Positions 1-8,432 of a stretch of DNA of 64,000 bases are shown here, piece after piece (the first letter of the stretch is position 1; every line of letters begins with the position of its first letter). The position numbers and the translations under genes were made by a program. The notes beneath the pieces were generated by a model. It was not told the DNA's origin and made no database searches. It saw only the letters and a list, made by a program, of their open reading frames with translations. The stretch is from BRHc4a sp049323915 (lineage in GTDB: Bacteria; Bacillota; Desulfotomaculia; Desulfotomaculales; Desulfocucumaceae): the NCBI GenBank assembly GCA_049323915.1, contig JBMOPC010000059.1, positions 22,514-86,513 of the forward strand, read 5' to 3'.

Positions 1-647
1 AGCGCCTTGAGGCGCTGAAGGTCCCGGTATCGGCAGAATTATTTGTTGCAGGGAAAAAGGTCATAGTGATGATCCCCTTTTTGCTTGGGGTCATTCTTCT
101 TTCAGACAGGCAATTCGAGGGGTTTCTTTTTATCTTTGCCACCCCCATGGCCGGGAAACTGCCTGAACTGTTTCTTTTATCCCTTGAGAAAAAAAGAAAG
201 GAGGAGATACTGAGGAGCTTTCCATTGATGGTGGACCAGGTGAGGATATATGCAAAGGCGGTGGGACACTATACGGCCCTTAAAATAGTTGCCGGCCCCA
301 TGAAAGGGCCTCTGGGCCGTGAAATGAAGGTTATGTCGGCGGAGATGGAGCTAGTGGGACTGCTTGAGGCGGTCAATAACTTTGCCGCCCGGTGCGGTGT
401 CCCGGAGGTGGTTGACTTCGCCAGAATAATCAAGGTTGAGCAGGCCACCGGGGCAGAGATAAGCCAGATACTGTTAAACTACTCCAGTATGGCCCGGCAG
501 AGGATGACGTCAAACATTAAACGCAAAATCAAGGTCCAGCCCATACTTATGAGCATTCTCCCGGGAATTCTGGTGATCATCTTTATGATGATGTTTATAG
601 TCCCTATGGTTACCAGTATAATTCAGCAAATCAATTCTATTAAATAA
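1..647 (+). CDS. TadC-like type II secretion system F family protein (5' end cut by window)
   Basis: Inner-membrane platform protein of a Tad/Flp pilus machine. The reading frame is open from base 3, so the true start lies left of the window and about 214 C-terminal residues are visible. They contain a hydrophobic segment near the window edge, an amphipathic helical stretch typical of a T2SSF domain (EEILRSFPLMVDQVRIYAKA and onward) and a C-terminal hydrophobic anchor before VPMVTSIIQQI. In T2SSF proteins the domain lies between membrane helices and organises pilin extraction. The stop is followed after about 15 bases by a mini-pilin gene with its own AAGGAGG site, so this is the tail of a pilus operon. 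Family assignment is sound; TadC rather than TadB is inferred from its position just before the pilins. Confidence 0.8.
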   Translation, partial: RLEALKVPVSAELFVAGKKVIVMIPFLLGVILLSDRQFEGFLFIFATPMAGKLPELFLLSLEKKRKEEILRSFPLMVDQVRIYAKAVGHYTALKIVAGPMKGPLGREMKVMSAEMELVGLLEAVNNFAARCGVPEVVDFARIIKVEQATGAEISQILLNYSSMARQRMTSNIKRKIKVQPILMSILPGILVIIFMMMFIVPMVTSIIQQINSIK

Positions 648-662
648 AAGGAGGAAACTGGA

Positions 663-866
663 ATGTTCAAAGAGGTTCAAATGTTTTTGGAGGCCCTTCA
701 CAGCGATCAGAAGGGGAGTTATTTCGTCGAAATGGCACTGGTGGTAATAGGGGTTGCCCTGACAGTTTTCGCAGCCGCCCAGGGGTTGGCCAATAACGGT
801 ATTACTCCCACGTACAACAGGATTTCAACCGAAATAGGCAACGCCACCGTGCCTAATATTCCTTAA
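663..866 (+). CDS. Flp-type mini-pilin / class III prepilin (67 aa)
   Basis: Small pilin-like protein. A short charged leader ends in DQKG and is followed by SYFVEMALVVIGVALTVFAA, which gives the class III prepilin pattern: cleavage after Gly, Glu at +5 of the mature chain, then one hydrophobic helix. The mature protein would be about 49 residues, close to Flp pilins. A strong AAGGAGG lies 8 bases before the ATG. It sits between the TadC-like gene and a second mini-pilin, so it is probably a structural pilin or minor pilin processed by a TadV-type peptidase that is not in the window. Confidence 0.8.
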   Translation: MFKEVQMFLEALHSDQKGSYFVEMALVVIGVALTVFAAAQGLANNGITPTYNRISTEIGNATVPNIP

Positions 867-876
867 TGGTGAGGGG

Positions 877-1062
877 ATGACTAATATGTATAACTTATTA
901 TTAAGGCTTTTAAAGGATCAGGGAGGCAGTATCTACATTGAGAGCGCCCTCTTGATAATCGGAATTGCCATGGCCGTGGCGCCCTTCATGATGTCCCTGG
1001 GCGCCACCCTGGGCGGCAAGGTGGAAGCCATCAAAGACCAGGTGGAACAGGTGGGTATCTGA
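877..1062 (+). CDS. Second Flp-type mini-pilin (61 aa)
   Basis: Paralogue of the preceding gene. The leader ends in DQGG, followed by SIYIESALLIIGIAMAVAPF, again with Glu at +5 and a single hydrophobic helix. The C-terminal part (GGKVEAIKDQVEQVGI) is amphipathic. Two in-frame ATG codons (877 and 886) are possible; GAGGGG directly abuts the first and is better spaced for the second, so the mature sequence is certain but the leader length is not. Two different mini-pilins in tandem suggest a major/minor pair. Confidence 0.78.
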   Translation: MTNMYNLLLRLLKDQGGSIYIESALLIIGIAMAVAPFMMSLGATLGGKVEAIKDQVEQVGI

Positions 1063-1064
1063 CT

Positions 1065-1550
1065 ATGCTTTTAAAGCTGCACCGGGACAGGAGGGGGCAG
1101 GCCTTTGCGGAGTCGCTTTTCGTAATCCCCCTCCTGTTTATGCTTTTTATTTTTATCGTGGAAATCGGTTTTTTGATGTACAACTGGGCGATAATCAATT
1201 TCTATACCGGCAACATTGCAGTCACCGCCGCCACCAAGGGGCAGTTTACAGACGAAATCCGGCTGAGGCTGGCCCGGAACATAAACGACTGGACGGTGAA
1301 CAGCCAGGGGTACAGCTACGATGTGTTCAGCACCGACCCTCCATTGACGCCGGCGGACGGTACAGTATATATCTTCGGCACCGACAGGAACACCCCGGTC
1401 CAAAGAGGGACCTACATAAACGTAAATGTAAACTACCCCTGGAAATTCAAATTCTTTATCATAGACAGCCTGGCCAGGTTTGCGGTCAATGAGGAAAAGC
1501 TCCGGCTGAAAACCCATGCATCGGTACCCAGTGAGGTGTTTATGGAATGA
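1065..1550 (+). CDS. TadE-like pseudopilin
   Basis: 161-residue minor pilin of the Tad system. The N-terminus carries the prepilin signature RRGQAFAESLFVIPLL (Gly, then Glu at +5), followed by one long hydrophobic helix (about residues 20-45) and a periplasmic/extracellular beta-rich domain. TadE family proteins are processed by the prepilin peptidase and are needed for pilus assembly. The gene starts 2 bases after the second mini-pilin and its stop overlaps the next start (ATGA), indicating translational coupling. Confidence 0.75.
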   Translation: MLLKLHRDRRGQAFAESLFVIPLLFMLFIFIVEIGFLMYNWAIINFYTGNIAVTAATKGQFTDEIRLRLARNINDWTVNSQGYSYDVFSTDPPLTPADGTVYIFGTDRNTPVQRGTYINVNVNYPWKFKFFIIDSLARFAVNEEKLRLKTHASVPSEVFME

Positions 1551-2083
1551 TTGTTAAAGACCGGAGAGGGTCGGCTTCAGTGCCGGCCCTCTTTATGGTA
1601 ATCTGCATATTTTCGGTGTGCGCACTGGTGGCTGATGTGGCCAAGCATTTCTGCGTTAAAATTGCTGTCAAGCAAAAGCTGAACATTGCATTAAGGAGCG
1701 CTGCGGCGCAGCTTGATGAGAACCAGCTAAAAAACGCAAGCCTTGTTATAGATGAAGCCAGAGCAACCCAGGCTTTTGCGGATGTATTGAAAGTAAACCT
1801 GGTGCTTGACGATGCCCTTACCCCCCAACCCGGCTCTATTCTGAACGCTGGTCCTGTCCGGATAGACTATTTAAAAGTGGTAAGGCCTGACGAGGTCCCC
1901 TTTACGTATAACTTTGGCGGTTATACTGAAACGGTAAATAAGGTTGCCGTGGTCGGCATAATCAGCTTCCCGGTTAAAAACGGCACGTTTTCAAGGCTGG
2001 CCGGTGCTCCGGAGGAAACCACCATGTACTGCCATGCCACCGCAGCACCGGAGCTGATCAGCAGGCCGGTTGATCAGATTTAA
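1547..2083 (+). CDS. TadE/TadG-like pilus-associated protein lacking the +5 glutamate
   Basis: 178 residues, overlapping the previous gene by 4 bases. The N-terminus (KDRRGSASVPALFMVICIFSV) resembles a prepilin leader plus one transmembrane helix, but the +5 position after Gly is Pro rather than Glu. The rest is a soluble domain ending in a beta-rich segment. By position and architecture it is the TadF/TadG-like member of the set. Whether it is cleaved by a prepilin peptidase is doubtful because of the missing Glu. Last recognised gene of the pilus operon. Confidence 0.6.
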   Translation: MIVKDRRGSASVPALFMVICIFSVCALVADVAKHFCVKIAVKQKLNIALRSAAAQLDENQLKNASLVIDEARATQAFADVLKVNLVLDDALTPQPGSILNAGPVRIDYLKVVRPDEVPFTYNFGGYTETVNKVAVVGIISFPVKNGTFSRLAGAPEETTMYCHATAAPELISRPVDQI

Positions 2084-2131
2084 TCGGTTGAAATCAGAGG
2101 TTATCAACCAGCGAAGGAGGTTTTTTATTAA

Positions 2132-2188
2132 ATGGAGTTCCAAGCCGGAAATATCGGGGCATCTTCTATCTCGATAAGAGAACTTTAA
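2132..2188 (+). CDS. Possible 18-residue micropeptide ORF
   Basis: A strong ribosome binding site (GAAGGAGG at 2113-2120) lies 11 bases before an ATG opening an 18-codon frame ending in TAA at 2188 (starts MEFQAGNIG). It lies between the pilus operon and a hairpin terminator. No family is recognised. It could be a real micropeptide, a leader, or the remnant of a longer gene whose body was lost. Confidence 0.3.
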   Translation: MEFQAGNIGASSISIREL

Positions 2189-2202
2189 GAGTAAATTTTA
2201 AA

Positions 2203-2238
2203 CCTCCCCGGGGAGTTAACCGGGGATTTTGCTTTTTA
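2203..2238 (+). terminator. Rho-independent terminator after the pilus operon
   Basis: TCCCCGG (2205-2211) pairs with CCGGGGA (2220-2226) across an 8-base loop and is followed by a T-rich run. It separates the pilus genes from the lipoprotein gene. Confidence 0.75.
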
Positions 2239-2253
2239 TAGGGAGGGATACGG

Positions 2254-3003
2254 TTGAAAAAGTTAATTGCATTTCTGACATGTCTACTTCTGACCGGGTG
2301 TTCACCAGGCAACAGCAACGAAGGACTGGGAAAGGAAGTATATCCAGTGGTGGATAGATACCTGGAATGCTCGGCTGCCGGCAAATGGCAAGAAGTATAT
2401 GAGACCCTCTCAGGTGAGGCCCTGGCCGAGGCAAGGGCCAATTCAGGCAGGGTTAAGGCTGAAGAAAAGATTCTCAGAAAAAGTTTTGGATTAACTCCGG
2501 TTTGTGACGGCATAGCTGAGGTTGCGGCTGATTTTACCGTCGGCGCGGGCGGGGAATTTGACCGCCTGGCTTATAAATTTCGGCTTAAAAGGACCGGAGA
2601 TAAATGGTTAATATACAAGACCGAGTATGGCGGGTATATTCATGGCGAACTGAGGCCTGGGCAGTTGCCCCCTGGTGTTGGTGATAACATTAGGGCGTAT
2701 ATAGAAATGCCCTTTAGGGACAAAAACTCGGTTGGACAGAAATTTCTAGCAGGAAAAACACTTCAAGAATCTCGCAAGGCCGGGCTGTTGCCCGTTGACC
2801 TCAAGATAGTCAAGGAACAGGAAAAGATATCGGTCAGGGTCAAGGCAATTCGGTGTCTTGGAGTATCCGATGGTTATACAGTTACTCTGGTCAGTTATGA
2901 AGTGACTAATGGGGAAACGGTATATGCGTTGGAGGCGTTGGTAGATGTACTGGACGTTAATGGGTCCTGGAAAATTTCAAGGCTGGACATTACCAGAACA
3001 TAA
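2254..3003 (+). CDS. Secreted lipoprotein of unknown function
   Basis: 249 residues with a type II signal peptide: MKKLIAFLTCLLLTGC, lipobox LTGC, cleavage before Cys16. TTG start with GGGAGGG upstream. The mature part has two regions: residues about 30-130 resemble a small alpha+beta NTF2-like or DUF4878-like fold (YPVVDRYLECSAAGKWQEVYETLSGEA), and the remainder is beta-rich. No firm family match can be made by eye. It precedes two large secreted proteins, and its stop abuts the RBS of the next, so it probably shares an operon and cell-surface location with them. Confidence 0.6.
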   Translation: MKKLIAFLTCLLLTGCSPGNSNEGLGKEVYPVVDRYLECSAAGKWQEVYETLSGEALAEARANSGRVKAEEKILRKSFGLTPVCDGIAEVAADFTVGAGGEFDRLAYKFRLKRTGDKWLIYKTEYGGYIHGELRPGQLPPGVGDNIRAYIEMPFRDKNSVGQKFLAGKTLQESRKAGLLPVDLKIVKEQEKISVRVKAIRCLGVSDGYTVTLVSYEVTNGETVYALEALVDVLDVNGSWKISRLDITRT

Positions 3004-3013
3004 GGAGGGGTTA

Positions 3014-5548
3014 ATGTTGAAAAGGTTTGTACTTATTCTGTCTATTCTTGTTATAGGGCTGTTTTCATTCAGGGGAACTGGTGAAGCATATTCAATTTCA
3101 ACCTACGGTGGCGGGTCTCACTACGGCCGGTTTACTCTGGATAGATCAGGTAATGTTTATTATGTCGGTTACTGGAGTCAATTTAACCCTGCAGACGATG
3201 GTATTAATATTTATAGCAGCAATGGCAGCTCCGGTTTGAGTTCGGTAAGAACTACCGGTGGGCTAGGACTTTTATATTGGAATAAAGAGTTTACGGGCTA
3301 TGTTATTGATGGTAGCAATAATCATTGGTTCACAGCAAACGTTTGGTATGGTTCAAATCCAAAAACGGGTTGGTTGTACAGATACGATGGAACTAATTTG
3401 ACAAGGGTATGGGATGCATATAATGTATCATTTAATGCATTAGGCGTAAATCCGGCCGATGGCTGCATGTGGATATATAGGACTGATTCCGGATTATATA
3501 GGAACAGTGGAGGATCGTTTTATCCCATGGTTGGGCCCGGTTGGGAAATAACTGCTTTTGGCGCGGATTACAGCAATGGTTTTTGGGCAGGTGGCAGTGC
3601 AGGACAAATTGCGGTATGGAATGGAACATCCTGGACAAGTAAAGGCACAATACCCGGGAGTCCAAAGGTGGCAAAGCTCCTTGTTAACCCTGCAACAAGG
3701 CTGATATGCGCCATCACTACCGGCGGGTTATATCAATATGATGGAAGCAATTGGACCTATCTTAGCGGAGTAAGTTACCCTGGAAGGTCCTCAATTACAG
3801 TTGATGGAAAAATATTTGATTATAACAATAAATATGGTGTAGATATGTATGACTCCATATTGTTAGGAGACGGCAGTATTTATGCTCTAAATGTCCATGA
3901 ATACTGTGCTGAGGGTTGTACTATCTGGCCTGTACCGTCAAAGTATAGTTATAGCTTATCATCTTTTACAATGACTCCAAGTCCAAACGGCATGACCGGC
4001 CAGCTTAAATTAAATGGAACATTTGACGGAAGGTCTGTCGGCTGTGCAAAAATACAGTACAGCACTAACGGGTCAAGCTTTTCTGATCTGGGTAACATGG
4101 TCAACGGGGATGCCGGCAGTATAACCCCTACAGCTAACAACTACTGGTTTAGGATCAGGTGGGATTACAGGCCACACCCGCTAAACTCTTGGGCAACTAA
4201 TTATACAAATTCATACGGGGCGGTACCGGCCATTACCTCGGCCCCCGGGGTGACCAATTCTACCGGGATAAAGGCCTGGGATGCTTCCCGGGGGCGTTCC
4301 TGGGTGCTGTTGTCCTGGGGGCCTCTGTCGGGGGCCTCTGGATACAAGCTGCAGGTTTTTGACGGTAACGCATACCGGTTAAGAGATATAGGGAACGTGA
4401 CCTCATGGGACAGCCGTACAAAACTTATATTTCCCTTTGTGGCCAACCTGCCGGAAAACAATTCTGTAAGCAGTGACCCGTTCAGGTGGGACGCCACGGG
4501 TCTGGATTTCGAAGACACGGCGGTACGATTATACCGAAGCACGGTGGGAACCAGCTATGATTCAGTTACCGGGTATTATTTCAAGGTCTCTGCATACAAC
4601 AGCTGGATGGAAACAACGGAGTCCCTTGTATACGTTATCCTACCGAACGCTACTGACCCCACGGCGCCCACGGGGACCATTTCTGTCACTGTTCCTGACG
4701 GGGCCACCGCTCCCGCCACTGTATCCATCAGCCTGTCATCGGTGGTTGATAACAGCGGCGGGTCCGGACTGAATCAGATGAGGTTTTCAAACGACAACGC
4801 CTCCTGGTCCGGGTGGGAGAGCTTTGGAGTAACGAAATCATGGACCACAAGCTCAGGCGAGGGAGAAAAAACCGTATACGCCCAAGTAAGAGACAATGTG
4901 GGAAATATTACAACCTTTACAGCCACCTTTTGGTTGGGTGCTACCCTGACCCAGATAAATAATGAGGCCATGGCTGCAAAGCAAAACTCTGAGGCTGCCA
5001 GGCAGGCATCGGTGGAAGCCAAGGCCAGTGCGGAAGAGGCAAAGACCGCCGCCCAGTCTGCGGCCACAAATTCCGGGATTGCGGCCACCAATGCCCAGTC
5101 TGCGGCCGACAGGAGTTATTACACGGGGAAATACGGCGGCAACACTGAAAGCGTTGCTGACATATCCGGATATGTACGTCATACGCAGCTGCCAGCAATA
5201 GATTCAAAGGTGGATAATATAAAAAGTGATATTGATAATCTCAATACCACGGTGACCAACATAAACAATGTGGTATCTGCCGATGTCATACCACCTTCGG
5301 TTAACCTCAAAACACTGTCTGGGGCAGTGGCTACCAGCGGCGGGTCAATTAACCTGATCGTTGCTGCCTCGGACAACAAGAGCACCGATTTTACATATAG
5401 CGTAAATGGAGGAGCCTACACGTCCTTGCCGGCCAACGGGGTTATAAATGTGCCGCTTGGCGGCCAGGGTCCCAATGTTATAACTATCAGGGTCAAGGAT
5501 GAAGCTGGAAATTTAGGTATTGCCACTATTGTGATTAGAAAACTGTAA
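3014..5548 (+). CDS. Large secreted multidomain beta-rich protein (possible adhesin)
   Basis: 844 residues from ATG 3014, chosen because TAAGGAGGGG lies just upstream and the protein then begins with a classical signal peptide (MLKRFVLILSILVIGLFSF). Residues about 26-300 form repeated short WxxY/YxYDGxNW blades resembling a beta-propeller. A fibronectin-III-like segment begins near 409 and an Ig/OmpL47-like segment near 549 (ends in VYAQVRDNVGN). Then comes an Ala-rich coiled coil (about 649-700) and a C-terminal beta sandwich from about 758 ending in VRDEAGN-type motifs. No sortase signal or SLH domain is visible. Proximity to the pilus genes suggests a surface role, but the function is unknown. 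Confidence 0.6.
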   Translation: MLKRFVLILSILVIGLFSFRGTGEAYSISTYGGGSHYGRFTLDRSGNVYYVGYWSQFNPADDGINIYSSNGSSGLSSVRTTGGLGLLYWNKEFTGYVIDGSNNHWFTANVWYGSNPKTGWLYRYDGTNLTRVWDAYNVSFNALGVNPADGCMWIYRTDSGLYRNSGGSFYPMVGPGWEITAFGADYSNGFWAGGSAGQIAVWNGTSWTSKGTIPGSPKVAKLLVNPATRLICAITTGGLYQYDGSNWTYLSGVSYPGRSSITVDGKIFDYNNKYGVDMYDSILLGDGSIYALNVHEYCAEGCTIWPVPSKYSYSLSSFTMTPSPNGMTGQLKLNGTFDGRSVGCAKIQYSTNGSSFSDLGNMVNGDAGSITPTANNYWFRIRWDYRPHPLNSWATNYTNSYGAVPAITSAPGVTNSTGIKAWDASRGRSWVLLSWGPLSGASGYKLQVFDGNAYRLRDIGNVTSWDSRTKLIFPFVANLPENNSVSSDPFRWDATGLDFEDTAVRLYRSTVGTSYDSVTGYYFKVSAYNSWMETTESLVYVILPNATDPTAPTGTISVTVPDGATAPATVSISLSSVVDNSGGSGLNQMRFSNDNASWSGWESFGVTKSWTTSSGEGEKTVYAQVRDNVGNITTFTATFWLGATLTQINNEAMAAKQNSEAARQASVEAKASAEEAKTAAQSAATNSGIAATNAQSAADRSYYTGKYGGNTESVADISGYVRHTQLPAIDSKVDNIKSDIDNLNTTVTNINNVVSADVIPPSVNLKTLSGAVATSGGSINLIVAASDNKSTDFTYSVNGGAYTSLPANGVINVPLGGQGPNVITIRVKDEAGNLGIATIVIRKL

Positions 5549-5553
5549 TTTGG

Positions 5554-5586
5554 AAAGACCTCCTTAAATGGCGGTCTTTCTTTTTT
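5554..5586 (+). terminator. Rho-independent terminator
   Basis: AAAGACC (5554-5560) pairs with GGTCTTT (5573-5579) and is followed by CTTTTTT. It ends the lipoprotein/adhesin transcript. Confidence 0.8.
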
Positions 5587-5621
5587 ATAGAGAGTAATTG
5601 AAAGGGGGTGGCGGGTCTGCC

Positions 5622-7295
5622 TTGAAAAAAATTTGGTTTCCATTAGTCGTCGCGGTTTTGTTCTTAACATTCAGTACACCGGCATTTGCAGAAATAGTTC
5701 TGGACGAGGGGTTTACCGATACAACATTGGTAGACCTGATGAAAACCACCGCCCGGGTTGATACGGTAAGTAACTACGTTCTTTTGCCATGGCAGTCCCT
5801 GGCCAGTTCATTAAGCATGATCGAAAACGGTTTAGGCTACGCCACTGCTTCAAAAGAAGGCATCGGTTTATATGAGTATGACGATGCGGCCGGCAGGGTG
5901 GTGCAAAACCCCATTTACTCCTGCTCCTGGGCAACGGACGCCACTGGCGTTTCCTTGCGCCAGGACAACCTCAATGTCTGGGCCATTACTCCAGACAGCA
6001 TCGCGTATTACAAGTTTAACGGCGCCGGCATGAGCAACGACCCGGCACTCAAGGTAACAGGCCTGGTGGACGTGCTTTCGGTGGCCGCCTTTAAAACAAA
6101 GGACTCGGCCCTGCTACTGCAAAGCGAGGGGAATAAGGCAAAAATAACACTGTATGAAGCCGGGGCCAACCTTAACCCTTCCGTGGTATTCCAGCCGGAC
6201 ATCGAAAACCCCATAGCCATTTCAATGTTAAATGACTCACCGGACTTCAGGCTATTCACCAAAGACTCGGCATATTACTTTTCTTATGATGAGGCTGGCG
6301 GGACTTATATCGAGGACCCGGCAAGGAAAATAACCGGGCTTTCAGATAGTATATCCGGGAGCAGTGATGAGACGGGCAACACCGTTCTTACAAATACTGA
6401 TTTAGGGTATTACATGAACAATGACACCGGGGGGGCCTCAAGGGTCGACGTCTTAAGCCCCGGGCCGGTGAGTAACCCGGTGGCCGTGTCGCTGAAACCG
6501 GGTGCCTATGAACAGGTTTTCCTGGATGAAAACGGCAATGTGCAGTGGTGGACCTATGATGATGCAGGGGTGAGAATGGTTCGCGATTCCAGAATGGAAA
6601 TAAGCGGCCTGAACCTCAATAAGGGCTATGCCCATCCGAGGAGTTATTATTCGGTTGCCTTGAGCACAGCAAATTCATATGACGCGGCATATCTTTCCGT
6701 AACCGAGGATAAACCCGACGGCACGTCAATCAATTATTATGTCTCATCCGATGGAGGCAGTACATATACGGCAATTACTCCTGGAAGCTGGACTGCCGTT
6801 CCCAGGGGCAACAGCTTTGTTGTAAGGGCTGTTTTAGATACAAGCGATCCTCAAAAGACTCCAAAGCTTCTGCATGTGACACTTGAGGCAGAGGAGGACC
6901 TGGTGCTTGAGGGCAGCATCAGCCCACAGCCGGCTGAAAGGGGCAGGAATGCAACCATATCGGCCAGGGCGGTGAGGCTTACAACCGGTGAGCCGGTAAC
7001 GCTGGATTCCTGCTCGGTGCGGTACCCCCTGGAGGCAAAGGCAAACGGAGAGCCTGCGCTCCCGGACGGGGAAGCGCCTGCGGCGGCCGCCATGGGTTAT
7101 AATGCCGCCAGCGGCTATTGGGAGCATACATTCACTGTGCCTGAAAAAACAGTCGGTGAACGGTGGCCTGATGATGGCGTATATATTTTAAGGATAACCG
7201 GAACCGATGAATTGGTTCAAAAGCAGGCGGACTTCAATTTTGAAGTCCGCGGTAATATCATGGGAAGATTAATCCTCAGAACGTTAAGCTGGTAG
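5622..7295 (+). CDS. Secreted protein with repeated blade-like units
   Basis: 557 residues from TTG 5622, preferred because it gives a clean signal peptide (MKKIWFPLVVAVLFLTFSTPAFA); a TTG at 5598 would add a Gly-rich extension. After residue 40 a motif of the form (Y/W)xYDxAGxxxxxDPxxxIxGL recurs about five times at roughly 60-residue spacing (YEYDDAAGRVV, YYKFNGAGMSN, YYFSYDEAGGTY, WWTYDDAGVRM), which fits a beta-propeller. The C-terminal 150 residues look Ig-like. No catalytic motif is recognised. A terminator separates it from the preceding gene. Confidence 0.55.
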   Translation: MKKIWFPLVVAVLFLTFSTPAFAEIVLDEGFTDTTLVDLMKTTARVDTVSNYVLLPWQSLASSLSMIENGLGYATASKEGIGLYEYDDAAGRVVQNPIYSCSWATDATGVSLRQDNLNVWAITPDSIAYYKFNGAGMSNDPALKVTGLVDVLSVAAFKTKDSALLLQSEGNKAKITLYEAGANLNPSVVFQPDIENPIAISMLNDSPDFRLFTKDSAYYFSYDEAGGTYIEDPARKITGLSDSISGSSDETGNTVLTNTDLGYYMNNDTGGASRVDVLSPGPVSNPVAVSLKPGAYEQVFLDENGNVQWWTYDDAGVRMVRDSRMEISGLNLNKGYAHPRSYYSVALSTANSYDAAYLSVTEDKPDGTSINYYVSSDGGSTYTAITPGSWTAVPRGNSFVVRAVLDTSDPQKTPKLLHVTLEAEEDLVLEGSISPQPAERGRNATISARAVRLTTGEPVTLDSCSVRYPLEAKANGEPALPDGEAPAAAAMGYNAASGYWEHTFTVPEKTVGERWPDDGVYILRITGTDELVQKQADFNFEVRGNIMGRLILRTLSW

Positions 7296-7310
7296 CCAGA
7301 AAAGAGCGGA

Positions 7311-8147
7311 TTATTGTTTTTTTACCAGTTCCACGGCAAAGGACTTAAGGTCGGTGGAAATGGCTTCCAGATTTTCAATAAAGGTCATAACGCTCTGGGA
7401 AGAGGCGGCCTGTTCCTCCGAGACTGCGGATATTTCAGAGATCTGGGTTGCCAGCTCTTCGATATGGCCCTTGATTAAACCTATTATCTCTTTAATGTCC
7501 TTTACCGATGTGTTTGTACGGCTGGCCAGCTTTCGTATCTCCTCGGCCACAACGTTGAACCCCCTGCCCTGGTCCCCGGCCCTGGCTGCCTCTATGGCGG
7601 CGTTGAGCCCCAGGAGGTGTGTCTGGGACGACACTTCGTTGATTAGCTGGAGTATGCCGTCGGTGTTATGTACGTCGTTCAGCATGGCGTGAGTGTTTGA
7701 ATTAATGGTCTGAACAGTTGATGAAAGCTGTTCAGCCGAGGCTGACAGGTTGGTTGTATGGGAGGATATCTCAGTTACTGCCGATACCAGTTTTTCCGAC
7801 AGTTCCTTTATTTTTTCCACCAGCGTTACAGGAAGCCAGAAGCCCAGTGTGCCCACAATGTTGTTTTGTTCATCCCTTATGCAGGTTATCCTTCCCATGT
7901 AGGGAAAACCGAATTTTTCACTGCCCGCCATAACCACTAACCGTTTTCCTTCCTTAAGGCAGCGGTAAGTTACGGTACCCGGGGTGATAGCATCACCGGA
8001 TTTGATTTTATGGTCCAATTCCGTACCTGGTATGTAGACTATAAATTTTTCGGTGTCTGTTACCGTTATTGCGTATTCTTCACCCACTACCTCTTTCAGC
8101 AGGGGAGCCATTTTTACAATACTGTCCACATGATGGTTTTCCAACAC
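7311..8147 (-). CDS. Soluble methyl-accepting chemotaxis-type protein
   Basis: 278 residues with no transmembrane segment. The N-terminal 110 residues form a small sensory domain of unknown ligand (contains GEEYAITVTDTEKFIVYIPG). The rest is an MCP signalling domain with the hallmark hairpin tip (LINEVSSQTHLLGLNAAIEA, then ARAGDQGRGF). The cytoplasmic helical hairpin is short. Start: GTG with GGAGG 8 bases upstream. It converges on the secreted-protein gene and lies beside a fumarase/2-hydroxyacid operon, so it may be a cytosolic metabolic-state sensor feeding CheA. The ligand is unknown. Confidence 0.85.
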   Translation of the reverse strand: MLENHHVDSIVKMAPLLKEVVGEEYAITVTDTEKFIVYIPGTELDHKIKSGDAITPGTVTYRCLKEGKRLVVMAGSEKFGFPYMGRITCIRDEQNNIVGTLGFWLPVTLVEKIKELSEKLVSAVTEISSHTTNLSASAEQLSSTVQTINSNTHAMLNDVHNTDGILQLINEVSSQTHLLGLNAAIEAARAGDQGRGFNVVAEEIRKLASRTNTSVKDIKEIIGLIKGHIEELATQISEISAVSEEQAASSQSVMTFIENLEAISTDLKSFAVELVKKQ

Positions 8148-8387
8148 GTTTTACACCTCCGCATATTTTTGAAGAAATTGAAAATTTATTCTTTTCTGTA
8201 AATGCCGTCATAACTTCCTAGCTTCCGAATTTCTGAACTTCCGGAATTTCCGCAAAATGCTCCCTGGGCAGGGAGGCCTTTTCTATTTATTTTGATATTA
8301 AATCTTAAAAACCTTTATTTCGATTCAAAATATACATTTTTTTTTACCAGGAAATTATCCACTGAATTAACCTCAATCGCAAACAAA

Positions 8388-8421
8388 AGGCTGCCGTCTC
8401 CTGATTTGACGGCAGCCTGTG
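8388..8421 (-). terminator. Terminator of the slcC-comC-fumarase operon
   Basis: AGGCTGCCGTC pairs perfectly with GACGGCAGCCT (11-bp stem, 9-base loop). On the minus strand it is followed by TTTTGTTT. It lies just after the stop of the beta-subunit gene. Confidence 0.85.
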
Positions 8422-8432
8422 GAATTGTATTT

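Noticed and set aside
1071..1517. Long open frames antisense to genes throughout the window
   Set aside because: They have no RBS, show no family motifs, and sit opposite well-supported genes; they are products of GC-skewed codon use.
2945..3013. N-terminal extension of the large secreted protein
   Set aside because: It overlaps the preceding lipoprotein gene, has no RBS and would mask a clear signal peptide that follows TAAGGAGGGG.
7227..7250. Perfect inverted repeat GCGGACTTC...GAAGTCCGC
   Set aside because: It lies inside the 3' part of a coding sequence with no T run after it, so it was not called a terminator.
8260..8285. CTCCCTG-gg-CAGGGAG hairpin followed by GGCCTTTTC, resembling a riboswitch terminator
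   Set aside because: No upstream transcript or conserved aptamer could be recognised on the plus strand, so it is only noted.
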